Assembly (NCBI GenBank): GCA_034509495.1
Contig: CM067511.1
Location: 28,245,490-28,309,489, forward strand
Reading direction: 5' to 3'
Source of the DNA: Acestrorhynchus altus
Taxonomy: Eukaryota > Chordata > Actinopteri > Characiformes > Acestrorhynchidae
Length of the DNA stretch: 64,000 nt
Shown here piece after piece: positions 22,729 through 34,266 of the stretch; positions within the stretch are counted from its first letter, which is position 1; each line of letters starts with the position of its first letter. The notes beneath the pieces are model-generated. The model ran no database searches, was not told the DNA's origin, and saw only the letters and a program-made list of their open reading frames with translations. Position numbers and translations under genes: made by a program.

Positions 22729-22823
<95 letters not shown>
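22729..22823 (+). repeat. (GATA)n microsatellite
   Basis: About 23 perfect GATA units. The minus-strand YLSI frame is a translation of it. A second GATA array lies at 63394. Confidence 0.97.
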
Positions 22824-22824
<1 letters not shown>

Positions 22825-23442
22825 AAAAGAGTACACATGTACAGTACATATGAAGGACCAGTAATCCTGTCTGTTGTGTCCATGTACAGGTAAAGCGTCT
22901 GTGCGAAGATATTAATAGAAGGATCTGAATAATGTCTGTTTAAAGAGATGTGGGTAGAAGAGCAGTAATGTGCAGCCATTTCGTGAGTCCGTGAAGCAGC
23001 ATCCTGGTATCCAACTGGATTCAAACTTAAGCTGCACATGGAAAAATATCACATGCCCACATCTGTCTGTCATATTCTGAGACATGCTTGAATACACGAC
23101 TGGTTGGAAGGAACACACAGGCTTCTGTGTGAATTGACTGAGAGCAGATTTGGCACCTCACAATGAAGTCAAGGCCAAGCTTAAAAACAAATAAAACTAA
23201 AACCAACTCCCCCAGCAATAGTGGCTGTTTGCTGGTACAGCTTTTCCTTGATTGTCCTCGTCTGTTCCCCCCATTGGTTAACACAAGTTACTGTTTTCCA
23301 GCAAATCAAATGCACTGGAAATAACACATTTCCATTTTAAAGCATAATGGCTGACAACAGACAAAAAAATGCTCGGTTGCTAGGAAACTTCTTTCTGGGT
23401 GAATGAAAGTGTATTTGGGGAAGAAATTGAGCAATTATGAGG

Positions 23443-23448
<6 letters not shown>

Positions 23449-23506
<58 letters not shown>
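23449..23506 (+). repeat. (GT)n microsatellite, left arm of an inverted pair
   Basis: Perfect GT run. Together with the CA run 56 bp downstream it could form a long GT:CA hairpin on either strand. Confidence 0.96.
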
Positions 23507-23509
<3 letters not shown>

Positions 23510-23562
23510 TCTGTGATTTTGTTGAAGCCCACTTGACGTGCATTTTTCATAGGGCAAATACT

Positions 23563-23612
<50 letters not shown>
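23563..23612 (+). repeat. (CA)n microsatellite, right arm of an inverted pair
   Basis: Perfect CA run, opposite in sense to the GT run at 23449. Confidence 0.96.
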
Positions 23613-23613
<1 letters not shown>

Positions 23614-24135
23614 CACTATGACAGCTAGTCTAAATTGGTAGCAGCACATCAAGGGACATGGGGGAAAAGCGGAAAGAGGGTGAAAGAAAAGAACAAAAGA
23701 TTAATTTATCTGTGAGTGAATTTCAGAAATTCTTCATGGACAATTAAACATTGTGACATCAGTAAATGTCAGTGATTGGCATTCTGTTATGAGCTCCTCT
23801 GTTATTCATGGGGTCACTAAAGGATACACTAAAGGATGCTTAAAAGCAAAAATATCAAAGCCAGGAAAAGCTATCTGGCAGCAATTTCTTTGAATGGCTA
23901 TCACACTGTAAAGACACTTCCTCTCTGAGTCATCATACAGCAGTGTTTCTCCAGAGGAAATGCTAGAAGTTCTTAAGAAAACCATGTGTTTGTCTTCATT
24001 TTGACTGGACTTCATCAAGGTTATGTGTCAGACATGATGCTTAAGAGACATTGGTGTGCTAAGCAGTGGTGCATTGGACTTCTGCCATTACTGTTAAAAA
24101 ATGCATTTACCTATATCAGTTAGTTTTTTCTCTGT

Positions 24136-24136
<1 letters not shown>

Positions 24137-24199
<63 letters not shown>
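24137..24199 (+). repeat. (AC)n microsatellite
   Basis: Perfect AC run of about 63 bases. Confidence 0.96.
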
Positions 24200-24202
<3 letters not shown>

Positions 24203-24387
24203 AACAAAAGAAAAGGCTGTAAACCTTTAGAAGCCTAGGCCTGGGATGTTTTTTTGTAGGCTGACATACTTATGTAAATACTCTTCTTCTTTTTTGATGA
24301 ATAAGAGACAGTAACACTTACCAGATATTGTTATTTTCAGGAGTTCCAGGGTTACTCAAATATGTCCATGTCTATTGTCTGTTTTAT

Positions 24388-24524
24388 ACTGTGTGAGCAA
24401 AGAAAAAGGGCAAACAACCCCTCCTTTCTTCATTTCTTATATGACTCACTATCTGGGTCAGTGACATCATCAGACCCATCTCCTCTCACTGACCTGTCTG
24501 TATGCAGGTTGAGCATGTACATAT
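24388..24524 (-). repeat. Family C dispersed repeat, copy 2 (reverse)
   Basis: Read on the minus strand this matches the central and right part of copy 5 at 55808-56136: gcatacagacaggtcagtga, then gatgatgtcactgacccaga, an aggaggggttgtttgccc block and a tgctcacacagt block. Both ends are lost. Confidence 0.6.
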
Positions 24525-24589
24525 GAACAGAGGAGTAAACATGCACTGGAAGCTCCTTTGGCATTTAAACTGGGATTTCTCTATTTCTC

Positions 24590-24591
24590 TG

Positions 24592-24637
<46 letters not shown>

Positions 24638-24819
24638 GAATAGAATAGAATAGAATAGAATAGAATAAAATAGAACTTTACTACTACTACTAAGACTATT
24701 ATGATTACTACAGCTACTTCTACTGATATCACTACTATTACCACAGCTACTACTACTAATAGTAACATTATGGCTACCACTACTACTACTACAACAACTA
24801 CTACTACTACTACTACTAC

Positions 24820-24860
<41 letters not shown>

Positions 24861-24985
24861 TAGCTACTACTACTGCTGCTATAACTGATTCTACTACTAC
24901 AACAACTACTACTATCATCACTAATACTACTACTACTAATACTACTACCACAGCTACTAACTACTAGCTAACTACTACTACTACT
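24590..24985 (+). repeat. Compound (ACT)n / TAGAA / (AAT)n array
   Basis: About 400 bp of trinucleotide and pentanucleotide repeats: ACT units (24590-24635), six TAGAA-type units (about 24636-24666), interrupted ACT (24680-24820), AAT (24820-24859), then interrupted ACT to about 24985. The Thr, Val and Ser homopolymer frames on both strands are translations of these tracts. Confidence 0.95.
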
Positions 24986-25100
24986 ACTTTGTATTAGTGT
25001 TATTGTAATGTATTGCAGTGTATATAGCACTGGTGCTACAACTGGAAGATTAATATTTGTTTGTTGGCTATGAAATGGATACATAGGCTAAACTGACGGC

Positions 25101-25153
<53 letters not shown>

Positions 25154-27065
25154 TGTGTGTGTCCTTAAGCCAACCCAGATGAAAGTAAACTGGCAAATGT
25201 AGAATATGAAAGAGAAGAATGGTTGAATGGTTAATAGAGGGCAGGACGTGTGGTAACGGAGGTGAAGGAGAAAAAGGAAAGAAATTGTAAACAGCAGATG
25301 AAAAGATGAAATCAAAGGAGAAAATAATAGTAGTTAAAAGAAAAAAAGCATGTTTTCATTTGAGTTTCCATTTATTCACATGGTTAAATGGTTTCCATCA
25401 TACCGTCTCTGGTGAGAAATCCTCCTGCTCGTAAACTTTTCTCTAGGTTAAGTAATAGTAATTGGGTTGCACAAAAGACTTAGTTAATATAATAAATAAA
25501 TGATGTCATGCATTGGTGAACAAGTATCCCTGACTGCTGCATCACCTATGAAGAACAGGCTACTTTTTTGTGGTCCCTGTCACACATGCCAATTTTGATA
25601 GTCATCTAGTTATGGGAGTGAAGAACTGAAGTTTTGGCCTCCATATAGAGTTTAAGTTAAAAGGCTTATATCATGGGATCCAATTTTCCCTTTAACCCTG
25701 GTGAGCAAATTTAGTATGTTTATTCACTTTATCACATGATCACATTCACAACATCTCCATTCAAATGGTCAGAAAGAACCTGGTCCCAACAACCAATCGT
25801 TTTCATATTGGTTTGGGAACATTTTTGTTTCATAAAGTTTTTGTTTAGTGTTTCCAGAGTTCATTCACCACTAGAAGGGCTCCTATACATAGGAGGGTTT
25901 TCCATTTTTCCAATGTGAAGAAAAATCTGTTGAAAACAGATCTGTTGAAACACACAAAGGTGTAAATCTAAAATGGACTAAAATGATCACATGACCAATG
26001 GGTTACGTGAAAACCTATTGGTAATTTGACCTTTTATTTACTCAGAAGACAGCTGAGAAAAAAAAAAACACATATGTGGCCAATCGGGACTGAAATAAAA
26101 TTGCAGAAGATGCCCTGTTAGAGAACGAAGGACCCCATTTTAATGAAACCCCAGGGACTGTAGAGGAGGTGAACTCTGATGTGTTTGGTTGCAGTTCGGA
26201 GTGGCTTTGGAGAAGATAGGAGAAGCTGAATGATATGTGAATCATGCCTGTAGGTTACTCTGGTCCTATGTTATGAAATGTAGGAAACAGTATGTAATTG
26301 CCAGCGAAGTGCAGATCTCTGGTTCTAAGAGGTAAAGGGATCATTTTTAGAATGAAGTGTATCCTTCATTCCCAGTTCTGATATAATCCCTTATATGGGA
26401 GCTGTTTGTTTGTGACAAAATGAAAAAAATATATAATCAGCCTACAGCAGTCTGCACACATTTACATTGATTTTAGGAGTTATGTCTCATATTGGACTAG
26501 TTTTTGAATGATGCTGAGCACAGGGTGTTCAGTTAGAACAGAGGTCATTTGTATATCAGTTTTAAAGGTTCATTATAAATACTAACCTTTTTCATTCTTT
26601 ACAAACCGAGGCTGTAAAATGGTAACATAAAATTAAATTAGAACTGCTTTGAATGTCTCAAGTAATAAGTGGACCTCTGTGGAGCTTAAGTGGAAAAAAA
26701 GCAATAAATGTAATTTATGGGCATTTGATGCTCCTTTTAACTATATTGAGAGACGGGGTGATACAACTAAACACATAAAATGGAAGAAATATCTTTTGTA
26801 AAACGTAATGATTAGAAAGGAACCCTGTGCCCAAACAGCAGGCTTTTCCTCATTTGACTGAAATAATGTCAATTCGATCTGTCCTATAACTGCCTACCAG
26901 TCTCTGACTTCTAATGGAAGAAAGATTTTTCCACTCCTCCACGCAGAAATCTTTCAGTTGTGTGATTTGTTTTTGCGTCTGTCTTTGTACAGACAGGCTT
27001 AAGCCCCCTCAAGCCCCCTCTGATACAATAAAGGTTTCGTAGTGGTTTATGTGCTATAAATCTCT
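24986..27065. other. Non-coding stretch
   Basis: Contains a GT microsatellite (25101-25162). The rest is unique AT-rich sequence without a convincing frame or a repeat I can name. Confidence 0.4.
25101..25162 (+). repeat. (GT)n microsatellite
   Basis: GT run with GC at the left edge and TC at about 25153. Confidence 0.95.
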
Positions 27066-27120
27066 CCCTGCTGTAGCAAAGCAGCCCCGAACCATGACAC
27101 TTCCACTTCCATGTCCCGCG
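27066..27120 (-). mobile_element. Tc1-like transposase fragment
   Basis: On the minus strand one frame reads AGHGSGSVMVRGCFATAG, which fits the HGGGSxMxWG-type motif between the first and second catalytic Asp of Tc1-like transposases. The conserved Trp is replaced by Arg, and no further homologous sequence is evident on either side. It is a small fossil fragment and cannot encode an active enzyme. Confidence 0.45.
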
Positions 27121-27381
27121 ATGACATTTTATGATTATTGAAGACATCTTTACACACGTTGCGATCTGCTCTTGGGTTTGAATAGGCTTTTAAAGTAGTA
27201 ATAACTATGAAGGTGTCAACTTTTTCCTCACAAGAAAAATGTATTCCTTTACATTCTTTACATTTCATTTTACAATGTTTAAAAGACATTTAAGCATTGC
27301 ATTGTGGGTGATGAAAGACATGCATTATCACATGTACAGTACACTTACTGTAGTTATGGTACATGTTTGACACCAAGGACT

Positions 27382-27612
27382 TGGGGCAGCCAATGGCCTG
27401 GTGGTGAGGCAACCAGCCTTGTGAATGGAAGTTTGCCGGCTGGTCCCGTGAAGTCCCAAGGCACTTAACTCAGCTGCTCCCCAGGTGCCATACATAGGGC
27501 TGCCCACTGTCCGGTGTATGTGTGCTCACTGTCCCCTAGCGTGTGAATTCACTAGTGTGTATATGTTTCACTGCACGGATGGGTTAAAAGTGTCCCTGTG
27601 AGCCAGCACAGT
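27382..27612 (+). mobile_element. tRNA-derived SINE (second family)
   Basis: The head resembles a tRNA gene: gcctggtggtgaggcaacc (about 27396-27414) covers the A box and gccggctggtcccgtg (about 27436) is a decayed B box. The body has the known teleost SINE words ggcacttaactcagctgctc, agggctgcccactgtccgg, and cactagtgtgtatatgtttc followed by tgcacggatgggtt. Polymerase III would once have transcribed it, but the B box is now mutated. It belongs to a different SINE family from the copy at 2926. Confidence 0.72.
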
Positions 27613-28374
27613 GTAAACAAAACTGCAGTTGTCCACCATGTTGTTAAATTTGCAACCAACAGAGACCAGAGGCAAAGTCAGGATTGCCTTCTCATCTGAT
27701 AGATCTGCCCCCTTTATGTGTCAGACTGCATTCATATCATTGCCAGTGAGAATCGAGTTTCAGCAGGAAGATACAGTTTATATAACTTTGACTACAGCCA
27801 GCAGTGTGGAATTTTTTTTTTTTTTCGTTGTTGCAGAAACACAGTACATGACTCTCCTAAAAGACTGGAGACTGTAATAAAAGTTGGACTCGTGACTCAT
27901 TGTTGAAGTTGTTGAATCTTTTGCGTCATTTTCTGTTGCATCTGTTTTCGTTTCCTGAATATCATTTCAGAAAATGCCTTGTGCTTAATGACCAGATTCA
28001 CTGGAAATGAAGTTCATGAAATATGGTCTTTAACTTTAGCACATGAAATTTACATTCTTTGTAGACATATCTGCAGATGTAATAAGAGCTTTTATATCTT
28101 TGCAGATAGATTAACTCTACCAACAGGTCTCCTACTCCTGCAGTTCATATTAATCTTGGCCCTTAGTCACTCCACTGGGTGATTAGTCACAGTGAGCTAT
28201 AAAGAACAACTGCTCCTGAGCCAAAAAAAGCCTACAGGAGGTGGCTGGAAGCATTAAACTCTGGAGGATGCTAGAACTAATGATTCCATTTTCAATTTAA
28301 AACAGCTGCTCAAGTTACTGTACGCACAGGTCCGTGTTTACTTTAATAATTAAACATTGTTTCTATTTTGCTGC
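27613..28374. other. Non-coding spacer
   Basis: Nothing recognised apart from a T run near 27812-27825. Confidence 0.4.
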
Positions 28375-28758
28375 ACCTTGTAGATGTAAACATAGAGACA
28401 GTAGCTCATCTGTTTCTACAAGGCTTGTGTTGATCATCCTCTAGTCCTTCATCGGTGCTCACAGGACGCTGCCCACAGGATAGTGTTGGCAGGTTACTTT
28501 TGGTTGGTGGACTGTTCTCAGCCCAGCAATGACACTGAGGAGTTTAAACACACCAGCAGCACTGCTGTGTATGATCCACTCATATCAGAGCTATACACAC
28601 TAACACACCACCACCATGTCAGTGTCACTGCAGTGGTGAGAAAGATCCACCATCCAAATAACACCTGCTCTGTGGTGGTCCTCTGTGGAACTGATTAAAC
28701 AGACAGTGGATGTACCAAGGAGGTACATACAATCAAAATGATGGTTGATTGGTGTGAA
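28375..28758 (+). mobile_element. Family B non-autonomous palindromic TIR element, 5'-truncated
   Basis: The right half and centre of a palindromic element: it starts at ccttgtagatgtaaa, passes through gctgcccacaggatagtgtt, ggactgttctcagcccagca, and the centre cacaccaccaccatgtcagt (28605-28624), and ends in a decayed terminal repeat, gatggttgattggtgtga (28741-28757). The two sides of the centre are approximate reverse complements, so transcripts would fold strongly. It has no coding capacity. The ends resemble those of the transposon relic at 13481-13860. Confidence 0.72.
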
Positions 28759-29541
28759 TAAGATTCATTATACATTAAGTGACATATTGATTGCAATCCA
28801 ACATGGATATGAGCCATAAACTCAGAACAAATACCTTCAATAATGTGTAAAGAGGGGATAATCAGCCAAGTCTAAATAACCACATCAGTTATATCTACAA
28901 TTGTTAAAATGAAATGTTTACTACACTTTAAAAGACAAAGCTGTTACCCAAACAAATGTCCAAATGCTAAACATGTGTATATCATATATTGTGTATAACC
29001 CATATATTCATGTGTAAAAACACAAAAAAGTGAGAGCTTCTTTAACAATCCACAATGTAATTATTGTGAAAATCATTTTTGGAATATACTGCAGTGTTAG
29101 TGCTGGCAAATCAGTTTTAGTCCAAGAACATGGCTACTCAGTTACAAATAAATGTTCTTTATTAGTTCTTGAGCTTTTATCTAGCTTTTGCATAGGACAA
29201 TCAAAAAAGGTGAAAAAATGCATCTATGTAGAAGGTCAAGCATTATTTATGCTTAAACAAATCAAAAATTGAATCAGCTGAATCAACAATTGAACCACTG
29301 TTCCAAATAAACTATTTTAGATTATTGTTTTTGTTCTTTTTAGTAACTGCTGGCTAACATTTCTTAGAATTAATTTGGTGCGGAGTAGTGAGGCTGCACA
29401 CACTGAAATCTGTGAGTCTAGTTCCGTCCAGTTCTTTCCATTGGATTCAAGGATTCAATGAGTCTTTGTCATTCAAATTACATGTGTAACATGAGGTGGA
29501 ATGACCTTATGTACTCAAGGTCCCAGATACACTCAAAAGAA

Positions 29542-29588
<47 letters not shown>

Positions 29589-30363
29589 ATGAATGAATGA
29601 ATGAATGAATGAATGAATGAATGAATGATATGATGATTGATATGATTTGATGATATGATGAGAAATCATTTATTTTCGTGAATTTGACAGAATTACCACT
29701 CGTTCCCTGTAACTCACAAGAAAAGGAGGTCTGTTGATGGATGACTAACATCTGTATTCAGTCACCTTTGCTTCTCTATAACTGAATTTGGATAGTGAAA
29801 ATTAGAAATTCCCAATAATTATAAGTATGAATCACTGATCCATAATGTAATGTAATTTAATACAACATTAACAATATCATTTTTTTTCTTCTTTGCTATC
29901 ATCCCACCGGCTGCTGATCTCACACTGCAGCTGCAATAGTCTTTTTTTATTTTATGTTCACCTACTATATTTTTGCCATCACATGGTCTGCCAGTGTAAT
30001 TCCTCTAATACTGTGAAATATGGTCCCAGTTATGAGTGTATGACTATGCATTAAAAAACTAATAATAGGCTAAACTGTAGGTTTGTCATTTGTTTTAATG
30101 TTAAAATGTGGCTCTTGAATCAGCAGTTTCTGTTTCTGCTTTAAAAGCAGTATAGATGCCTCAGCGTTTAACAATGCATGGCTACAGCGAGAACAAATGT
30201 TCCAAGAGACACTTTAGAAATAAATTAATTATGCTTTGTTCAATGCAATTACCAGTGATTTGTTACAAAGCATTTAGGAAAACCCAAAGCTTATTACCTT
30301 TGGAAGGCCGATAGATTAACTGCAACACAATGCAACCAAATCTGAGCTGTTTGAAAGCAGTTA
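28759..30363. other. Non-coding stretch
   Basis: Holds a compound AAAT/AATG array at 29540-29628. Otherwise AT-rich, with no gene or known repeat seen. Confidence 0.4.
29540..29628 (+). repeat. (AAAT)n-(AATG)n compound microsatellite
   Basis: About 12 AAAT units change to about 10 AATG units by a single base change in the unit. Confidence 0.96.
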
Positions 30364-30588
30364 ACTCTTAGAACCCAAGATCCTCACTTCGCTGGCAGTT
30401 ACATGCTTTCTTCTATGCTTCATAACTGGGGATCAGATCGCAGACATGATAACGGTAATCGTAGCAAACTGAAAGACTCACCCTGAAACCAAATTGAACT
30501 CATCATTGTGTGATGAATTATCAGCAAGTATAAAACAGCTTGAATTCACTCATTTTCAACTGAATTAGATCCTACTTTAAAAGCCAAA
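30364..30588 (+). repeat. Family C dispersed repeat, copy 3 (left part)
   Basis: Starts actcttagaacccaagatc, followed by gcagttacatgctttcttc, cttcataactggggatcag and, at the right, tcattttcaactgaattagat. These landmarks are in the same order as in copies 4 and 5. The right half is absent. Confidence 0.55.
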
Positions 30589-30686
30589 GGAGCTTTCAGT
30601 GCATGTTTACTGCTCTGTCCCCCTGTACATACTCAGCCTGCATACCAAAAATAATGGACAGTTAGGGTATGTATGCATGTATGAAT

Positions 30687-30777
<91 letters not shown>

Positions 30778-30780
30778 TTT
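30687..30780 (+). repeat. (TTTA)n microsatellite
   Basis: About 23 perfect TTTA units. Confidence 0.97.
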
Positions 30781-31073
30781 GGATCAGTAAAGTATTTTGA
30801 AGAATTTATGACAAATCTTCTTGAGTTGTAAAGTGCTTTTATAAGTGCCTTAAAAGTTCTTATGATGTGATAAACATTTGCACATGGTTGACAGATAACC
30901 ATTACAAGGCATTAACCAGTGTTCTGAAAAGAACAGGTCAATCCATTGACTCAAAACACACTTGCCCTGTAAACCAGTAGCTGCTTCAGCTCCCACCCAC
31001 AGTCTTCTGTAATGAGTATTACTTAAAAAATATTACAGATTACTGTTCAAAATGCTTCCTATGTTAAAGGTTA

Positions 31074-31075
<2 letters not shown>

Positions 31076-31123
<48 letters not shown>
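31076..31123 (+). repeat. (AC)n microsatellite
   Basis: Perfect AC run of about 48 bases. Confidence 0.96.
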
Positions 31124-31125
<2 letters not shown>

Positions 31126-31337
31126 TGAAGAAACTAGTGACTAAGTAATCCTATAATGAGCAGGATGGAAGAGAAGGAATAAATAGAGTTGTGAAACAGT
31201 GGAGAGGGGGATGAGGAGAATCGATTAGGGGGGCTTGCCGAGAAGGGGGAGTTAAGACATCAGCTGCTTGCTTCTGATAACAGCACAGCCATGCGTCCCC
31301 TCAGCTCCGTAATGCACCCACTGATCGTCACTTGGCT

Positions 31338-31338
<1 letters not shown>

Positions 31339-31402
<64 letters not shown>
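31339..31402 (+). repeat. (GT)n microsatellite
   Basis: Perfect GT run of about 64 bases, opposed in sense to the AC runs on both sides. Confidence 0.96.
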
Positions 31403-31405
<3 letters not shown>

Positions 31406-31508
31406 ATGGTACTGTTGGAGTTCTGCTCATTAAGTTGCTGAGTGATGCCAGTGCTTTGTTCTACTGCCAGCTTCTTACCACATTTTATAACAGGAGGAGG
31501 GGATAAGA

Positions 31509-31528
31509 ACACACACACACACACACAC

Positions 31529-31610
<82 letters not shown>
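31509..31610 (+). repeat. (AC)n-(AG)n compound microsatellite
   Basis: About 10 AC units, the junction AAACAG, then about 39 AG units. Confidence 0.96.
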
Positions 31611-31612
<2 letters not shown>

Positions 31613-32012
31613 AAAATTAAAGTGTAAAAGTACTAATTAGACTAGTTCTTTTGATAAATAAACCAGAAGAACCTCTCAACAGTTCATTAAAGACATGTTT
31701 TTGGAAATGAGGTGCACAAGCATTGAGAACCTTGTTTGATGTTTGAAGAACCTCTGCATAATGTAAAAGTTCCATCATCCCAAATCTAACACATATTGAG
31801 CCTATTAAACCAGTCTAGACAGGACTGAAGGCAGTTAGTTAAATTAGTGAAAGTAATTTGTTTGATCACTTGGGTGGGTGGGTCAGCATATCCAAAGTCT
31901 GTGGTAAGGTTCCTCTCAAGGAGCAGTGTTGGAGACCTAAAAAGGTATTTGTACATTATTAAAGACCATTTCAGAATTCCTATAATGTGAACCTGCATGT
32001 TTTACAGACAAA

Positions 32013-32095
32013 ACACACACACACACACACACACACCCAAACCATCACCTAAAACTATACTTAACCTAGCCTTAACCTTAACCCTAACCTACAAA
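32013..32095 (+). repeat. AC run followed by telomere-like motif cluster
   Basis: A short AC run (32013-32036), then imperfect CCTAA and CCTTAAC words ending in ttaaccctaacctac. Only about two CCCTAA-like units are close to perfect. Confidence 0.6.
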
Positions 32096-32097
32096 AG

Positions 32098-32192
32098 AAC
32101 CCTGCCTTGCACCTGATGACTCCAGGTAGGCTTTGGATCCACTGTGATCCTGTTCAGGAAGAAGCTGATAAGATAATGACTGACTGACTGAG
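32098..32192 (+). mobile_element. SINE 3' tail fragment
   Basis: Reads gatgactccaggtaggcttt, ggatccactgtgatcctgtt and ends in a GACT tetranucleotide tail. These match the 3' end of a widespread teleost tRNA-derived SINE whose 5' head is represented separately at 42726-42787. The tRNA-related head is missing, as expected for 5'-truncated reverse transcripts. Confidence 0.6.
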
Positions 32193-33274
32193 ACATCAAA
32201 TATAAATACAGGCACTCAAAACAATTAATCAAGTAAAGGAACAAGGTGTGCACAAGAAGCCATTTTCCAACATTTTCCAACATCGGAGATTATGCTGGCA
32301 GTTGTCTGCCTTATTTACTTGGAGAGCCATATGGCTCAACAGCCATTAAACACTGTATCCAGGAGAGCCTGCCACCTGGAACCATTTGTTCCCCAAGGGA
32401 TGACTCTTGTGGTGACCTCTGACCAAGAGACACAGAGAGCGGTTTATAGATTTGCATGCAGACACCATCAGCAGACATTCATAATGAAGGTGTTTCATTA
32501 ATAAGGACATTTTTCTATTAAGTCATATGAATACGTTCTTCACAGGACATTCATATCTTGCTATGACATTTTGCTTAGATTAAACCATATCATATGACAG
32601 AGTCATTCATTCTCTGGAAACACTGTATTTTGTGTTAAATGATGTAAAATGTATGCATTGAACATGCACAATGTGGACTATATGTCTAGTTTCAGTAGAA
32701 TACATCTATGGGAAATTTGAGAAGTGTAGAGAAAATCAATCAGTGTTGTAGATCAGGCATTACATAGATACTCCCCATGGCTGTACAGTAAACACACCGC
32801 CTCAAGTTTACTGACGTTGCTATGGGAATCCATTGATTTCCAGTTACAAACTTCATTTGATTATTAGATTATGTTTGATAATTCATACAGTGAATTCAGA
32901 TAGACTTTTATTTAAGTTTCCACAATTCCTGGAGCATCATGCTGTGTTAGGTTCTGTTTTAATGTGTCAACTTGTTTTAAACACGGTTTTCCTGCAAGTC
33001 ATTCCATTCTATGGTGTTTGTTTGATTTTACTTGTAAACATTTTCCCCTTTTATGTTCTCCTTTCAGCATTTTCTTATACAGTAGCAAAGGTTTGTTCAC
33101 CCAATGGTCAAAATGTGTGTTACTATGCATATTTAATTAAGTACAATATGAACTGAACTCCAAATAAATAAAGTTAAGGAAAGAACATTATATTGGAAAT
33201 GATAAGAAAGGTTCGTGTATTATTGTTGTTCTGTACAATTTGTGACTGAAAAATGAAGAGAACACCATGCAAAA

Positions 33275-33500
33275 ATATTTGGATAACTTTTTTATTTTTC
33301 TGTCTAAGACCTTAATTAGCCTGCTGGTGCTATTGCTTGTTTACTGTCATTATTAAGAAAGGCCCAGTAATGCTTTTTTAAAATCTTTACAAATATGGTG
33401 GCTTCTTAAATCTTGAAACAACAATCAGTAACCATGGACTAAGCAGCTGCCTAATACTAATGAAATAATTGCATGCACTGAACAAAACATTGCAGAGACA
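33275..33500 (+). mobile_element. 5' fragment of a Tc1-like transposon
   Basis: The segment accttaattagcctgctggt (33310-33329), tgtcattattaagaaaggcc, and catggactaagcagctgcct (33434-33453) resembles the leader and start-codon region of a Tc1-like element common in fish, where the protein begins with a Lys-Gln-Leu-Pro motif. An in-frame TAA sits just after the ATG and the rest of the transposase is missing. This is recognised from memory of the consensus. Confidence 0.42.
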
Positions 33501-33757
33501 GAATCAATGCAAGCCGTAAATTTATTTGAGAATCGTATTCATTGAAGTGTTATAAAAATAAACACACTAGCTCACAATACAGGCAGAACATCCCTCCTCT
33601 GGAGACTCTGCCATCAAGCAGGGAGGAAATGCACACTGTTCATAAGTGTTCTGCACTATTATTATACAGTGGCCCTTAGAATCCTTTAGAATTTACTATA
33701 TTTCTGCATGAATTTGACCTGATTTATTTTCACACTGGTTGTAAAAGTAGGTAACTT

Positions 33758-33871
33758 ACTGCTGTGGGGGCCCATGTCTGGCATTAAGCATGATGCCAGA
33801 TGGTTCAAGTGTATCTGCTCCAGAGTCCTATTCTTTTGGCAATATTTCTCTACAGGGACTAGACAAAATAT

Positions 33872-33917
<46 letters not shown>

Positions 33918-34000
33918 ACGCATAAATTTTTGCACATCTATTTCAACAGTGGATGCAACCTAAAGTAGCTGAATGCATTCATTACAGGGGTGGACATAAG
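33758..34000 (+). mobile_element. Family A element, 5'-truncated, with an expanded GT tract
   Basis: Right part of family A: ctggcattaagcatgatgcc (33779-33798), the 'gtcctattc' block, tctctacagggactagacaa (33849-33868), then a GT run (33871-33915) where other copies have only a few GT units, then the 'gaatgcattcattac' block and a degraded right end near 34000. Confidence 0.7.
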
Positions 34001-34147
34001 ATTTACCCAAACAGCTTAACAAAGATCACATTCGTGTGAAGAGGATGGAAAAGTCAATTAAGGATTTCTGAATAAATAATAAATCCAAGCCAAGAACAAT
34101 TTTAGAGTCACTTATATGTGTATTTGGGAATATTTGGCCCTAGTGGC

Positions 34148-34257
<110 letters not shown>

Positions 34258-34266
34258 GGGGGGGGG

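Larger units (their letters stand above)
21515..24387. other. Non-coding stretch with microsatellites
   Basis: Holds a GATA array (22729-22823), opposed GT and CA arrays (23449-23506, 23563-23612) and an AC array (24137-24199). No gene, SINE or transposase recognised between them. Confidence 0.45.
30781..33270. other. Non-coding stretch rich in microsatellites
   Basis: Contains AC (31076-31123), GT (31339-31402), AC-AG (31509-31610) and AC (32013-32036) arrays and a SINE tail (32098-32192). A short frame at 32292-32501 has no recognised relatives. No gene identified. Confidence 0.4.

Noticed and set aside
22729..22823. CRISPR-like array
   Set aside because: Plain tetranucleotide repeat without spacers, in vertebrate DNA.
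32292..32501. 69-codon frame starting MLAVVCLIYLESHM
   Set aside because: Looks faintly like a signal peptide and body, but has no recognised relatives, no splice context and no composition shift.
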